Shown here one piece after another: positions 51,336 to 59,019 of a stretch of 64,000 nt of DNA. Source of the stretch: Deferrisoma camini S3R1 (GTDB lineage: Bacteria > Desulfobacterota > Deferrisomatia > Deferrisomatales > Deferrisomataceae); the NCBI RefSeq assembly GCF_000526155.1, contig NZ_JAFN01000001.1, positions 3,722,264 to 3,786,263 of the forward strand, given 5' to 3'. Position 1 is the stretch's first letter; every line of letters starts with the position of its first letter. Position numbers and translations under genes: made by a program. The notes beneath the pieces were generated by a model that did not search any database, was not told the DNA's origin, and worked only from the letters and a program-made list of their open reading frames with translations.

Positions 51336-51363
51336 TTGACACCTTCGGCGGGATGGTTATTCA
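51336..51363 (+). promoter_or_regulatory. Sigma-70-type promoter candidate for hsp20
   Basis: TTGACA at 51336 and TATTCA at 51358 with a 16-bp spacer, just upstream of the small heat-shock gene. Good -35, moderate -10 match. Confidence 0.5.
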
Positions 51364-51418
51364 AGAAATCGCCGAGGGGGGGCGAGGAAGACCATCCCAG
51401 GAACGAGGAGGTGCAGCC

Positions 51419-51895
51419 ATGCGTGGGACGAGCCTGATTCCGAGGGAAGAGGTGTTCGAACCCATCCGCGCGCTCACCCGGGAGGTGGACCGCATGTTCC
51501 ACGACGTCCTGGGAGACTGGACGGAGCGGATGCCTGCCCGGTTCCGGTTCGACTGGGGTGAGTGGCAGTTCTCGCCCCGGATCGACGTGATGGACCGGGG
51601 CAACGCCTACGAGCTTCGGGCCGAGGTGCCCGGGTTCCGGCGCGAGGACCTCCAGGTGGACGTCACCGAGAACGCGGTCACCCTGAAGGGCGAGCGCAAG
51701 GAGGAGCAGCTGCAGGAGGGCGAGAGCTTCCTGTACCGCGAGACCCGGGCCGGCACGTTCGAGCGGGTCATCCGTCTGCCGGAGGAGATCCGGGTGGACG
51801 GGGTGACCGCCAAGCTCAAGGACGGCGTGCTGACCATGACCCTGCCGAAGGTGCACGAGGAGCAGCGGCGCAAGGTGGAGGTGATCACCGAGTAA
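51419..51895 (+). CDS. Hsp20-family small heat shock protein
   Basis: A 158-residue chaperone. After a variable N terminus (LTREVDRMFHDVLGDW), an alpha-crystallin domain begins at FSPRIDVMDRGNAYELRAEV and runs to the hallmark A-x-x-KDGVLTMTLPK (AKLKDGVLTMTLPK). The short tail carries KVEVITE. It prevents aggregation of unfolding proteins. The ATG follows GAGGAGGTGCAGCC; a promoter-like TTGACA lies upstream and two hairpins downstream, so it is its own unit. Confidence 0.93.
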   Translation: MRGTSLIPREEVFEPIRALTREVDRMFHDVLGDWTERMPARFRFDWGEWQFSPRIDVMDRGNAYELRAEVPGFRREDLQVDVTENAVTLKGERKEEQLQEGESFLYRETRAGTFERVIRLPEEIRVDGVTAKLKDGVLTMTLPKVHEEQRRKVEVITE

Positions 51896-51920
51896 GCCGG
51901 CCGCGGTGCTCGCGGGAAAA

Positions 51921-51965
51921 GGGGACCTTCGCAGGTCCCCCGTCGCCCCGGATGGGTGGGGCGAC
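51921..51965. terminator. Two hairpins after hsp20
   Basis: GGGGACCT/AGGTCCCC with loop TCGC (51921-51940), then GTCGCCCC/GGGGCGAC (51942-51965). Neither has a clear U tract, so they may act as transcript-stabilising or weak terminator hairpins. Confidence 0.45.
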
Positions 51966-51981
51966 CCGAGGGTGAATACGA

Positions 51982-52017
51982 AAAAACGGGGTTCCCGAAG
52001 CGGGAACCCCGTTTTTG
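51982..52017. terminator. Bidirectional terminator between hsp20 and cold-shock gene
   Basis: AAAAACGGGGTTCCCG is mirrored by CGGGAACCCCGTTTTT around a short AAG loop, giving A and T tracts on both sides, so it can stop both convergent transcripts. Confidence 0.9.
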
Positions 52018-52034
52018 GTCGATGGGGTCGGCCG

Positions 52035-52238
52035 TTACACGGCGCGGACGTTCGCGGCCTGGGGGCCCTTGGGGCCCTGGGCCACGTCGAACTCGACCTC
52101 CTGGCCCTCGGTCAGGGTCTTGAACCCCTGGCCCTGGATGGCGCTGAAATGCACGAACACATCCGGGCCGCCGCCGGCCTGGGAGATGAATCCGTACCCC
52201 TTCTGGTCGTTGAACCACTTCACGGTTCCCTTTGCCAT
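52035..52238 (-). CDS. Cold-shock protein (CspA family)
   Basis: A 67-residue OB-fold protein of the standard size. [15 protein letters not shown] carries RNP-1, [12 protein letters not shown]-2, and the end is [10 protein letters not shown]. It binds single-stranded nucleic acids and melts RNA structure. AAGGAGTAGCACC precedes the ATG. It converges on hsp20 with a shared terminator. About 435 bp upstream are gene-free and hold a second terminator and a heptamer array. Confidence 0.95.
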   Translation of the reverse strand: MAKGTVKWFNDQKGYGFISQAGGGPDVFVHFSAIQGQGFKTLTEGQEVEFDVAQGPKGPQAANVRAV

Positions 52239-52381
52239 GGTGCTACTCCTTCGTTTGGTATGGGCGTTCGGCCCAGGGTAATGCACATGCGACGGGTCGA
52301 AGCGCCCGGGCAGGAACCGTTCCGGTCCGGGATCGAGCTGGATCCATCGATGTGACACGGTGCGTGTGCGCGGTCGGGACG

Positions 52382-52420
52382 AAAAAGCGGGAGCGGCCAC
52401 CTCGTTGGCCGCTCCCGCTT
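52382..52420 (-). terminator. Terminator of the AEC permease gene
   Basis: AAGCGGGAGCGGCCA pairs perfectly with TGGCCGCTCCCGCTT (15 bp), and on the minus strand the stem is followed by TTTTT. It lies about 255 bp beyond the permease stop codon, with the heptamer array between. Confidence 0.8.
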
Positions 52421-52514
52421 CCGAAAGTCCGCCACTCGGTAAAGCTCGCCGCCGTCGCGACGTGGTGCCACCCTACCCCCCGCCGAACGGGGTGTCAAGG
52501 GAAAAACTCAGTTT

Positions 52515-52577
52515 CGGTCTCCGGTCGTCGGTCTCCGGTCTGCGGTCTTCGGTCGTCGGTCTGCGGTCTCCGGTCGG
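52515..52577. repeat. Heptamer array, 9 units of CGGTCNN
   Basis: Nine contiguous units (CGGTC plus TC, GT, TC, TG, TT, GT, TG, TC, GG), the longest such array in the window. It lies downstream of the permease stop, before its terminator, so it would be transcribed as NNGACCG in that mRNA. Confidence 0.78.
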
Positions 52578-52673
52578 GCCCTCGGTCCGCGCGGGCGCTC
52601 CACCAGACCCCCACCCCGTATTCCTCAAGGGAAAGGGAGGACGGGCCCGGCAACACTTTCGTTGGAATTAGTA

Positions 52674-53582
52674 TCACACCACCGAGAGGAGGAACGTCAG
52701 GGTCGGCAGGCTCAGCAGGGTGGACAGGAACACCGTGGTGGTGGCCAGGGTCGGCTCCACCTCGTACTCCATGGCGATGATCGACACCAGCACCGCCGCG
52801 GGCATGCCCGCCTGCAGGATGCCGGCCGCCTGCTCCACCGCGCCCAGGCCGAAGGGGGCGGCCAGCGCCGCGGCCAGGGCCGGGGCGGCCAGCAGCCGGA
52901 AGGCCGACGAGATCCAGGCGTCGGCCGAGGGCTTCAGGTTCCGGGCGCCGGCCAGCTGCATGCCCAGGGCGAACAGCATCGTGGGGATCATGGCGTCGGC
53001 CAGCAGGGCGGTGGTGCGGGCGAGCCACAGGGGCGGGATCAGCCCCCCGGCCGACACGGCCAGGGCGGGGGGCACGGCCCACAGGGCCGGGGTCTTGAGC
53101 ACCGAGGCGAGGGCCGTCATGCCCCCGCCCTTGGCCCAGCCGGCCGCGGCCACGCACACCACGAACGCCGCGGTCATGATGGCGATGAAGTAGATCGTGG
53201 CCGGGGCCAGGGCCTCCTCGCCCAGGCGGAACCGGATCAGGGCCAGGCCGAAGTTCCCCACGTTCCCGAACACGGCCACCATCACGTACACGGCGGTGAC
53301 TTCCCGGCTGCGCCGGAGGACCCGGGCCAGGGCGAACCCGCAGGCGGCGAACGCCAGGTGGGCCACCACGATGTACCCGGTCATCCGCACCACCGCGGCC
53401 AGCTCCACCCGGGAGGTGCTGATCACGTGGAACGCGAACGCCGGCACGAACACGTAGTAGGCCGTTCTCGCCAACGTCCGGCCGTCCAGGCCGAGCCTCG
53501 GCCCCACGGCGTAGCCCAGCCCCACGATGGCGAACACCGGCAGGACCACATCGAGGAATACGCCGAGGACGTGGGCGAGCAC
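52674..53582 (-). CDS. AEC-family permease (auxin efflux carrier type)
   Basis: A 302-residue inner-membrane protein with about ten hydrophobic segments in two five-helix halves, the AEC layout. Conserved-looking features are FGNVGNFGL in the first half and the polar LPAALVS-like break PAAVLVSIIAMEYE in the second. These carriers move organic acids or amino acids; the substrate is unknown. The start is a GTG with a weak ribosome site 13 bp after the LOG gene on the same strand, so the two are probably cotranscribed. Confidence 0.87.
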   Translation of the reverse strand: MLAHVLGVFLDVVLPVFAIVGLGYAVGPRLGLDGRTLARTAYYVFVPAFAFHVISTSRVELAAVVRMTGYIVVAHLAFAACGFALARVLRRSREVTAVYVMVAVFGNVGNFGLALIRFRLGEEALAPATIYFIAIMTAAFVVCVAAAGWAKGGGMTALASVLKTPALWAVPPALAVSAGGLIPPLWLARTTALLADAMIPTMLFALGMQLAGARNLKPSADAWISSAFRLLAAPALAAALAAPFGLGAVEQAAGILQAGMPAAVLVSIIAMEYEVEPTLATTTVFLSTLLSLPTLTFLLSVV

Positions 53583-53595
53583 GACCCGGTACCCG

Positions 53596-54270
53596 TCACC
53601 CGCGGGAGCGGCGGCGTTCTTCGGGGAGCTCCTTCGAGATGGCCACGTAGTGGGTGGTGATGAGCCGCACCACCTCGTCCGGGTCGTCCGTGAGGTCGAA
53701 CAGGTTCAGGTCCTCGGGCTCGATGCAGCCGAGGGCCGCCACGCGGCCCCGCATCCAGTCCACCAGGCCCTGCCAGTAGTCCTTGCCGAACAGGATCACC
53801 GGGAAACGACGGATCTTCCGGGTCTGGATCAGGGTGAGCGCCTCGAACAGCTCGTCGAAGGTGCCGTACCCGCCCGGGCAGATCACGAACGCCACCGAGT
53901 ACTTCACGAACATGAGCTTGCGCACGAAGAAGTAGCGGAACGTGAGCCCCAGGTCCTGGTAGCCGTTGGGCTTCTGCTCGTGGGGCAGGTGGATGTTGAG
54001 CCCCACGGACAGGCCGTCGCCTTCATAGGCCCCCCGGTTCGCGGCCTCCATGATCCCGGGCCCCCCGCCCGTGATCACCGCGAACCCGGCGTCGGACAGC
54101 CTGCGGCAGAACGTCTGGGTCGCCTCGTAGTAGGGGGAGTCGGGCGGGATGCGCGACCCGCCGAACACGCTCACGGCCGGCCCCAGGTCGTTGAGGGTCT
54201 CGATCCCGTCGATCAGCTCCGCCTGGATCCGGAAGATGCGCCAGGTCTCCGAGGTGCGAAGGTCTTCCAT
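53596..54270 (-). CDS. LOG-like Rossmann protein (TIGR00730 family)
   Basis: A 224-residue cytoplasmic protein. VFGGSRIPPDSPYY near the start, VITGGGPGIMEAANRGA and CPGGYGTFDELFEALT (the PGGxGTxxE motif) place it in the so-called lysine-decarboxylase family. Its members mostly hydrolyse nucleoside 5'-monophosphates such as cytokinin ribotides. GAGGA precedes the ATG. A heptamer array lies 23 bp upstream. Confidence 0.92.
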   Translation of the reverse strand: MEDLRTSETWRIFRIQAELIDGIETLNDLGPAVSVFGGSRIPPDSPYYEATQTFCRRLSDAGFAVITGGGPGIMEAANRGAYEGDGLSVGLNIHLPHEQKPNGYQDLGLTFRYFFVRKLMFVKYSVAFVICPGGYGTFDELFEALTLIQTRKIRRFPVILFGKDYWQGLVDWMRGRVAALGCIEPEDLNLFDLTDDPDEVVRLITTHYVAISKELPEERRRSRG

Positions 54271-54292
54271 GGCAGGGTCCTCTTTGTAACTT

Positions 54293-54320
54293 CGGTCGTT
54301 GGTCGTCGGTCGTCGGTCGG
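54293..54320. repeat. Heptamer array, 4 units of CGGTCNN
   Basis: CGGTCGT, TGGTCGT, CGGTCGT, CGGTCGG, ending 23 bp upstream of the LOG-like gene start; the mRNA would carry NNGACCG. It continues directly into a GGGGCCTTCGG element. Confidence 0.7.
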
Positions 54321-54418
54321 GGGCCTTCGGTCCGCTGGGCGGCTAGTGGCATGGAACTCAGGAAAACATATCCCTGCGAAGGAGGGGCCCCAGCCCCACC
54401 CCCTGGGAAAACAACGAG
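54321..54418. repeat. GGGCCTTCGG element and 44-bp repeat, copy 2
   Basis: At 54321-54350 a GGGCCTTCGGTCCGCTGGGC... element occurs, related to ones at 58755 and 58846. At 54375-54418 lies the second copy of the GCGAAGGAGGGGCCCC...CTGGGAAAAC module that is also at 49166. The 200-bp gap between the LOG gene and the barrel gene holds nothing else. Confidence 0.65.
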
Positions 54419-54471
54419 ATCTAATCTCTAGCCCGCAGGGGCCTGGAGGGGCTTCTCTCTACCGATGGGGG

Positions 54472-56133
54472 TCAGAACGCGGAGAGCTCCACCCCCACCA
54501 GCCCCAGGGCGCGCACCACGCTGCCGAACTCGTCCCGGTTTCCGCCCGAGCCGCAGGCGGCGAACGAGAACAGGCGCCACCGGTCCGACAGGTTCCACTC
54601 GAAGTATCCCGTGGCCAGGCCGCTTCGGTCGTCCAGGTTCTGGGTCCATCGCACCAGCACCGTGAACCGGTCGGCGATCTCCGACTGGAGGTACTGGCCG
54701 AACAGGTAGTGGCGCCGCAGGAGCCGCAGGCGGGTGGGCACCCCGCCGGGGTCCGGCGTCAACAGGCCCTGGGCCACCAGCTCGGCCGCGCCGTGGGCCA
54801 GGTCGAAGAACCGGCGGGCGTCCCCGGCGCGGTAGCCCTCGCCGTTGAACACGTACTCCAGGCTCAGGGTAGGGCCGGCTTCCAGGGTGTACGATGCCCC
54901 CACGAGCGTGAACGGAAGGAGCGCGGGGTCGTCGCTGCGCACGTCGTCCAGGGCCAGGCCCAGGGGAGGGGGTCCGTCCGTGGGGTAGAGGGCCTTGGTC
55001 CCCTTCTGGACGCTGGCCTCGGCGTAGAGGAGCAGGGCGTCCGAGGCCGTCCACCGGCCGAAGGCCCGGAACGAGGTCTTGTCGTCCGGTCCCCCGTGCA
55101 CCACCAGCCCGCCGTTGGCCTCGTAGCCGACGTACTCCACCTTGAGGGCGTGGGACGGGTGCCAGTCCCGCCCCTGCAGGTCGCCCTCGCCCCGGCCGGT
55201 ATTGGTGATCCACGACACGGTCCACTCGTAGCTCGGCAGCCACACCACCCGCAGAAAGTCCATGCCCGAGATCTCCCTCACCGGGTTCTCGCGGCCGTTC
55301 TCGGCGAAGAACGGGTTCGAGGGGTTCACGAGCTGGCCGGGGCCCCACTGCAGGTTCTCGCGGCCGAACGACACGAACAGGGTGTCGTGGAACCTCCACC
55401 GCGCGGCTCCCTCCAGCAGCACGGTCTCCTCGTCCCGCTCGGTGTCGCCGGCCCGGGGCCCGTCCTGCCAGTGGTCCCGGGTGAGCCGGAGCCGGGGCTT
55501 GGCCGTGAGGAGCAGTCGGCCCACCTGGAGGGAGGCGTCGAACCGGACCTCCCCCTCCGAGGTCTGGCGGGGCAGGGAGAGGACCCGGTTGTCCGGGTCC
55601 AGGCTTCCGAGGGTGGGCACCTGGTAGCGGTGGGAGCCCAGCAGCCGCAGGGAAAGCGTGGTGCCGTCCCAAAGGGACCGCAGCCATCCGGGCTCCTCCC
55701 CGGCCTCCGGCTCCTCGGCGGCGGGCTCGCGGGCGATCATCAGCACCCACCCCTCCCGATCCCGGGCCTTGGCCGAGACCCACGCGTCGTCGGGCAGCTC
55801 GACCCCGCGGTCCAGGGGCTGGGCGTCGCCGAGGAGCAGGCCGTAGGCGTCCCGCCGGGTTCCCCGAAACCGCACCTCGAGCCCGTCGGCCGCGGTCAGC
55901 GTGACCCGAAACCCCGTCCGGTCGACCCCGGCCTCCACCCGCACCGCCCAGGGGTTGGCCCGGGCCAGGTCCAGCCGCAGGGGCCCCTCGGCCGGGGCGG
56001 TGGGTGCGGCCAGGGCCTCGATCACCCGCGTGGGCAGCCGCAGCTCCAGCTCCCCGGCCCGCGCCGCAGGGGCCGCGGACAGGGCCAGGACCGCCGCCGC
56101 AACCAGGGCGCGACCCAGCACCGGCCGCCTCAC
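54472..56133 (-). CDS. Predicted outer-membrane beta-barrel protein
   Basis: About 553 residues from a GTG overlapping the LolA-like stop (GTGA). A signal peptide (LGRALVAAAVLALSAAPAARA) precedes a chain with many amphipathic strands and aromatic girdles (FVSFGRENLQWGPGQLVNP, GMDFLRVVWLPSYEWTVSW, SYTLEAGPTLSLEYVF), ending LVGVELSAF as a terminal beta strand. I recognise no named family; similar proteins often accompany LolA-like and ABC genes. It probably assembles in the outer membrane with help from the lipoprotein-carrier-like protein upstream. Confidence 0.72.
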   Translation of the reverse strand: MRRPVLGRALVAAAVLALSAAPAARAGELELRLPTRVIEALAAPTAPAEGPLRLDLARANPWAVRVEAGVDRTGFRVTLTAADGLEVRFRGTRRDAYGLLLGDAQPLDRGVELPDDAWVSAKARDREGWVLMIAREPAAEEPEAGEEPGWLRSLWDGTTLSLRLLGSHRYQVPTLGSLDPDNRVLSLPRQTSEGEVRFDASLQVGRLLLTAKPRLRLTRDHWQDGPRAGDTERDEETVLLEGAARWRFHDTLFVSFGRENLQWGPGQLVNPSNPFFAENGRENPVREISGMDFLRVVWLPSYEWTVSWITNTGRGEGDLQGRDWHPSHALKVEYVGYEANGGLVVHGGPDDKTSFRAFGRWTASDALLLYAEASVQKGTKALYPTDGPPPLGLALDDVRSDDPALLPFTLVGASYTLEAGPTLSLEYVFNGEGYRAGDARRFFDLAHGAAELVAQGLLTPDPGGVPTRLRLLRRHYLFGQYLQSEIADRFTVLVRWTQNLDDRSGLATGYFEWNLSDRWRLFSFAACGSGGNRDEFGSVVRALGLVGVELSAF

Positions 56134-56873
56134 CGCACCAGCAGGTTCAGGTTGAAGGTGGCGTCCGGCAGCCGTTTCACGGTGATCTTCGAGTACTCCA
56201 GGGTGGTGACCTCCTGGGGCCGGATGGCGTCGCGGATCACCATGCGGCTGACGAACGGGATCTCCTCGCCCCGGTACCGGACGCGGTTCCTGTACTCGAA
56301 CTCCGCGGTCTTGAACAGCTTCCCGCTCACCGTGTAGAACTCGGCCCGGACGCCAACCAGGCGGGACTTGCTCACCCAGTACTTGATCCGGTCGTAGGTC
56401 ACCTTCTTGTTGCGGGCCCTGAGATCGAGCACGTAGCAGTCCTCCCCGTTCACGGCCTCCTCGCCCACGATCACCCCATCGTAGTCCCCCGAGTAGTTGG
56501 TGCTGGCGATGTCGCCGTTGGCCGCCTGGCCCATGAGCTTCTGGCGGGGGCTGATGGGCACGGGTTTGGACACCCCCGGCTTGATGAACCACATGTTCCG
56601 GCCCACCATCAGGAGCTTCTGGCCCTTGACCCGGGGCGGGGCCGTGAACGTGGCCAACACGTCCTCGTTGCGGGCCTTCACCTCCAGGGTCTGCTTCCGG
56701 GTCCGACCCCGCTCCACCGAGGTCATCTTCACGGTCCACACCATGCCCGGCAGCTTGCCCCGGGCCCGGTCGGCCCTCTCCAGCACCTGGCGGGGCGACA
56801 GGGCCGCGCCGGCCGCGGCGGCCGCGAACACCAGGGCCGCCGCGGCGGCCCACACAGCGGGTCTTCGATTCAT
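56130..56873 (-). CDS. LolA-like outer-membrane lipoprotein-sorting protein
   Basis: A 247-residue periplasmic protein. A signal peptide of about 22 residues is followed by the LolA/LolB-like half-barrel signature: LSPRQVLERADRARG, MVWTVKMTSVERGRTRKQTLEV, RNMWFIKPGVSKPVPISP, DGVIVGEEAVNGEDCYVLDL. This subgroup differs from housekeeping LolA and usually sits in operons with an MacB/LolCDE-like ABC transporter. It lies 13 bp after the ATPase gene and is coupled to the barrel gene. The expected permease gene is not here. Confidence 0.84.
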   Translation of the reverse strand: MNRRPAVWAAAAALVFAAAAAGAALSPRQVLERADRARGKLPGMVWTVKMTSVERGRTRKQTLEVKARNEDVLATFTAPPRVKGQKLLMVGRNMWFIKPGVSKPVPISPRQKLMGQAANGDIASTNYSGDYDGVIVGEEAVNGEDCYVLDLRARNKKVTYDRIKYWVSKSRLVGVRAEFYTVSGKLFKTAEFEYRNRVRYRGEEIPFVSRMVIRDAIRPQEVTTLEYSKITVKRLPDATFNLNLLVR

Positions 56874-56886
56874 GGCGGTACCCCCT

Positions 56887-57576
56887 TTACTCGGTTCGGT
56901 TCTCCTCCCCCACGATCCGGCCGTCTTCGAGGCGGATCAGGCGCTTGACCTGGTCGAGCAGCCGGGGGTCGTGGGTGGAGAAGATGAAGGTGGTCCCTTG
57001 CTCGTCGTTGAGTTGGCGCATCAGTTCGATGATCCGGTGGCTGGTCTCCGAGTCCAGGTTGGCCGTGGGCTCGTCCGCGATCACGATCTGCGGATCGGTC
57101 ACCAGGGCCCGGGCGATGGCGACCCTCTGGCGCTGACCCCCGCTCATCTTGTCGGGCCGGTGATGCACGAACTGTTGGAGCTCCACCTGCTCGAGCCGGT
57201 GGAGGGCCTTCTCCTTCACCCGCTTGGCGGGCTCCCCCCGGATCTGCAGGGGGAGCATCACGTTCTCCAGGGCCGAGAGCACCGGCACCAGGTTGAAGTT
57301 CTGGAAGATGAACCCGATGTGCCGGTTGCGCAGATCGGCCTTCTCGTTCTCGGACAGGCCGGCGACGTCCGCGCCGCCCACCTTCACCGTGCCGGCCGTG
57401 GGCTCGTCGATCACCCCGATCAGGTTGAGCAGACTGGTCTTGCCGCTGCCCGAGGGGCCCCACACGGCCACGAACTCGCCGGTGTCCACCGACAGGTCCA
57501 CCCCCCGCAGGGCGTGGACCCGGGTCTCGCCGAGCCGGTACACCTTCTCGACCGCGGTCAGTTCCACCAGTGCCAC
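56887..57576 (-). CDS. ABC transporter ATP-binding subunit (LolD/MacB-like)
   Basis: A 229-residue ATPase. Walker A is GPSGSGKTSLLN, Q-loop FIFQNFNLVP, signature MSGGQRQRVAIARA, Walker B IVIADEPTANLD, H-loop FSTHDPRL, all typical of the MacB/LolD/FtsE group that powers mechanotransmission or lipoprotein release. Its FtsX-like permease partner is absent between it and the LolA-like gene and is not seen elsewhere in the window. A heptamer array lies 23 bp upstream. Confidence 0.93.
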   Translation of the reverse strand: MALVELTAVEKVYRLGETRVHALRGVDLSVDTGEFVAVWGPSGSGKTSLLNLIGVIDEPTAGTVKVGGADVAGLSENEKADLRNRHIGFIFQNFNLVPVLSALENVMLPLQIRGEPAKRVKEKALHRLEQVELQQFVHHRPDKMSGGQRQRVAIARALVTDPQIVIADEPTANLDSETSHRIIELMRQLNDEQGTTFIFSTHDPRLLDQVKRLIRLEDGRIVGEENRTE

Positions 57577-57598
57577 AGGCGTCTCTCCGTTGTGAGTT

Positions 57599-57633
57599 CG
57601 GTCGCCGGTCCTCGGTCTACGGTCGTCGCTCGG
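57599..57633. repeat. Heptamer array, 4-5 units of CGGTCNN
   Basis: CGGTCGC, CGGTCCT, CGGTCTA, CGGTCGT and a degenerate fifth CGCTCGG, ending 23 bp upstream of the ABC ATPase start; sense-strand reading NNGACCG. Confidence 0.68.
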
Positions 57634-57681
57634 GGACCTTCGGCCGCCCTCCCGCCCGTTTCGGCACGAACGCCCCCGGGC

Positions 57682-58746
57682 TCAAGGCCCGGGCGACCAC
57701 TCCTCGCCGGGGGGCAAGGGCTCGAAGAAGGCGGCCGCCGCCTCGTCGGAGACCCGCTCGAGGTCCGGCGGGTCCCACCGGGGCCGGCCGTCCCGGTCCT
57801 CGAGCACGGCCCGCACGCCCTCGCAGAAGTCGCGGGCCGCCAGGAACCGGCACACCAGACGGTACTCCATGGCCAGGCACGATGCCAGGTCCAGGCTTCG
57901 GCCTCGCCGCAGGGCCTCCCACGTCACCTTCAGGCCGGTGGGGGACTTGCGCAGAAGGTCCTCCCGGGTGCGGCGGGCCCAATCCGAGCCCTCCCGGGCC
58001 ATGAGCGCAAGCTCTTCCAGCACCTCGTCCAACCGCCGCTGCCCGAAGGCGCGTTCGATCTCGGCGCGGCGATCCCACAGGGGCGCCGGGCCGGCCGGGC
58101 CGGAGAGGCCCTCCAGTGCTTGGCCCACCTCGGCCCGCGTCCCCGCGTGGGCGAGCGCCTCTCGAAGTCTCGGCAGCCGGTCGCGGGGAACGAAGTGGGT
58201 GGCGAGCCCCAAGGCCAGGGCATCGCCCGGCCCCACGGCCGCCCCGGTCAGCCCCAGGAACGGGCCGAAGGCGGCGGGGAGGCGGGGGAGGAGGTACGAG
58301 GCGCCCACGTCCGGGAAGAACCCGATCCCGGTCTCGGGCATGGCGATCCGGGTGGCCTCGGTGGCGACCCGGTGGAAGCCGTGGACCGAGATCCCCACCC
58401 CCCCGCCCATGGTGACGCCGTCCATCAGGGCCAGGTAGGGCTTGGGAAAACGGTGGATGGCCAGGTTCAGCCGGTACTCCTCCAGGAAGAACGCCCGGGT
58501 CTCGGGGGCGAGCCCCGCTTCCCGGAGCCGGCACACCGCGCGCACGTCGCCCCCGGCGCAGAAGGCCCGCCCGCCCTCCCCCTCGGTCACGACCAGCCCC
58601 ACGGCAGGGTCCGCCTCCCAGCCCCGGAGCGCGGCCGTCATCGCCCGGACCATGGGCAGGGTCAGGGCGTTGAGCCGGTCGGGGCGGCTCAACGTGAGCC
58701 ACCCGGCCCGCCCCCGGCGTTCGGCCCGAAGATGCTCGGCGGTCAT
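57682..58746 (-). CDS. Enoyl-CoA hydratase/isomerase, 3-hydroxyisobutyryl-CoA hydrolase-like
   Basis: A 354-residue crotonase-fold enzyme, longer than plain enoyl-CoA hydratases. RPDRLNALTLPMVRAM, GRAFCAGGDVRAV (oxyanion-hole AGGD) and MDGVTMGGGVGISVHG, then the MPETGIGFFPDVGASYLLPRL block and the C-terminal SPTGLKVTWEALRRG region are typical of 3-hydroxyisobutyryl-CoA hydrolases (valine catabolism). Substrate is inferred from family only. It is a separate transcript with an extended divergent region to the HAD gene. Confidence 0.87.
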   Translation of the reverse strand: MTAEHLRAERRGRAGWLTLSRPDRLNALTLPMVRAMTAALRGWEADPAVGLVVTEGEGGRAFCAGGDVRAVCRLREAGLAPETRAFFLEEYRLNLAIHRFPKPYLALMDGVTMGGGVGISVHGFHRVATEATRIAMPETGIGFFPDVGASYLLPRLPAAFGPFLGLTGAAVGPGDALALGLATHFVPRDRLPRLREALAHAGTRAEVGQALEGLSGPAGPAPLWDRRAEIERAFGQRRLDEVLEELALMAREGSDWARRTREDLLRKSPTGLKVTWEALRRGRSLDLASCLAMEYRLVCRFLAARDFCEGVRAVLEDRDGRPRWDPPDLERVSDEAAAAFFEPLPPGEEWSPGP

Positions 58747-58754
58747 GGGAGTTT

Positions 58755-58876
58755 GGGGCCTTCGGCCCGCTTGCAGGCTGGACGGCCCAGAACCTCTCTT
58801 GTGTCCTGACGGTTGCTAGTGGCGCTCGTCATCGGTGGGTGGTTTGGGGCCTGCGGCCCGCTGGGCAGCTAGGCGG
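58755..58876. repeat. Two GGGGCCTTCGG-type intergenic elements
   Basis: GGGGCCTTCGGCCCGCTTGC at 58755 and GGGGCCTGCGGCCCGCTGGG at 58846-58865 with a following CAGCTAGGCGGC, related to the copy at 54321. Each contains a GGGCC/GGCCC hairpin. They fill the 273-bp divergent gap between the hydrolase and HAD genes, where no gene is seen. Confidence 0.5.
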
Positions 58877-59019
58877 CCGGGCGGCTCTCGAACCGCGCCA
58901 AAGCCGAGAGGCCTGCCGAAGCCTCCCAGCCCAAAGACTGGGCAGTATAACGCAAGCCGCGGAAACGAACAGGGACGTGCCCGTTGCGTGGGCCGCGGCC
59001 CGGCGGGTATGCTCGGGTC

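Noticed and set aside
52515-52577. CRISPR array
   Set aside because: The repeat unit is seven bases with no spacers, far shorter than CRISPR repeats.
53527-56337. A 936-codon plus-strand open frame antisense to the LOG, barrel and LolA-like genes
   Set aside because: GC-rich DNA keeps several frames open. The product is Arg/Gly/His/Pro-rich with no domain, while the minus strand encodes recognisable proteins.
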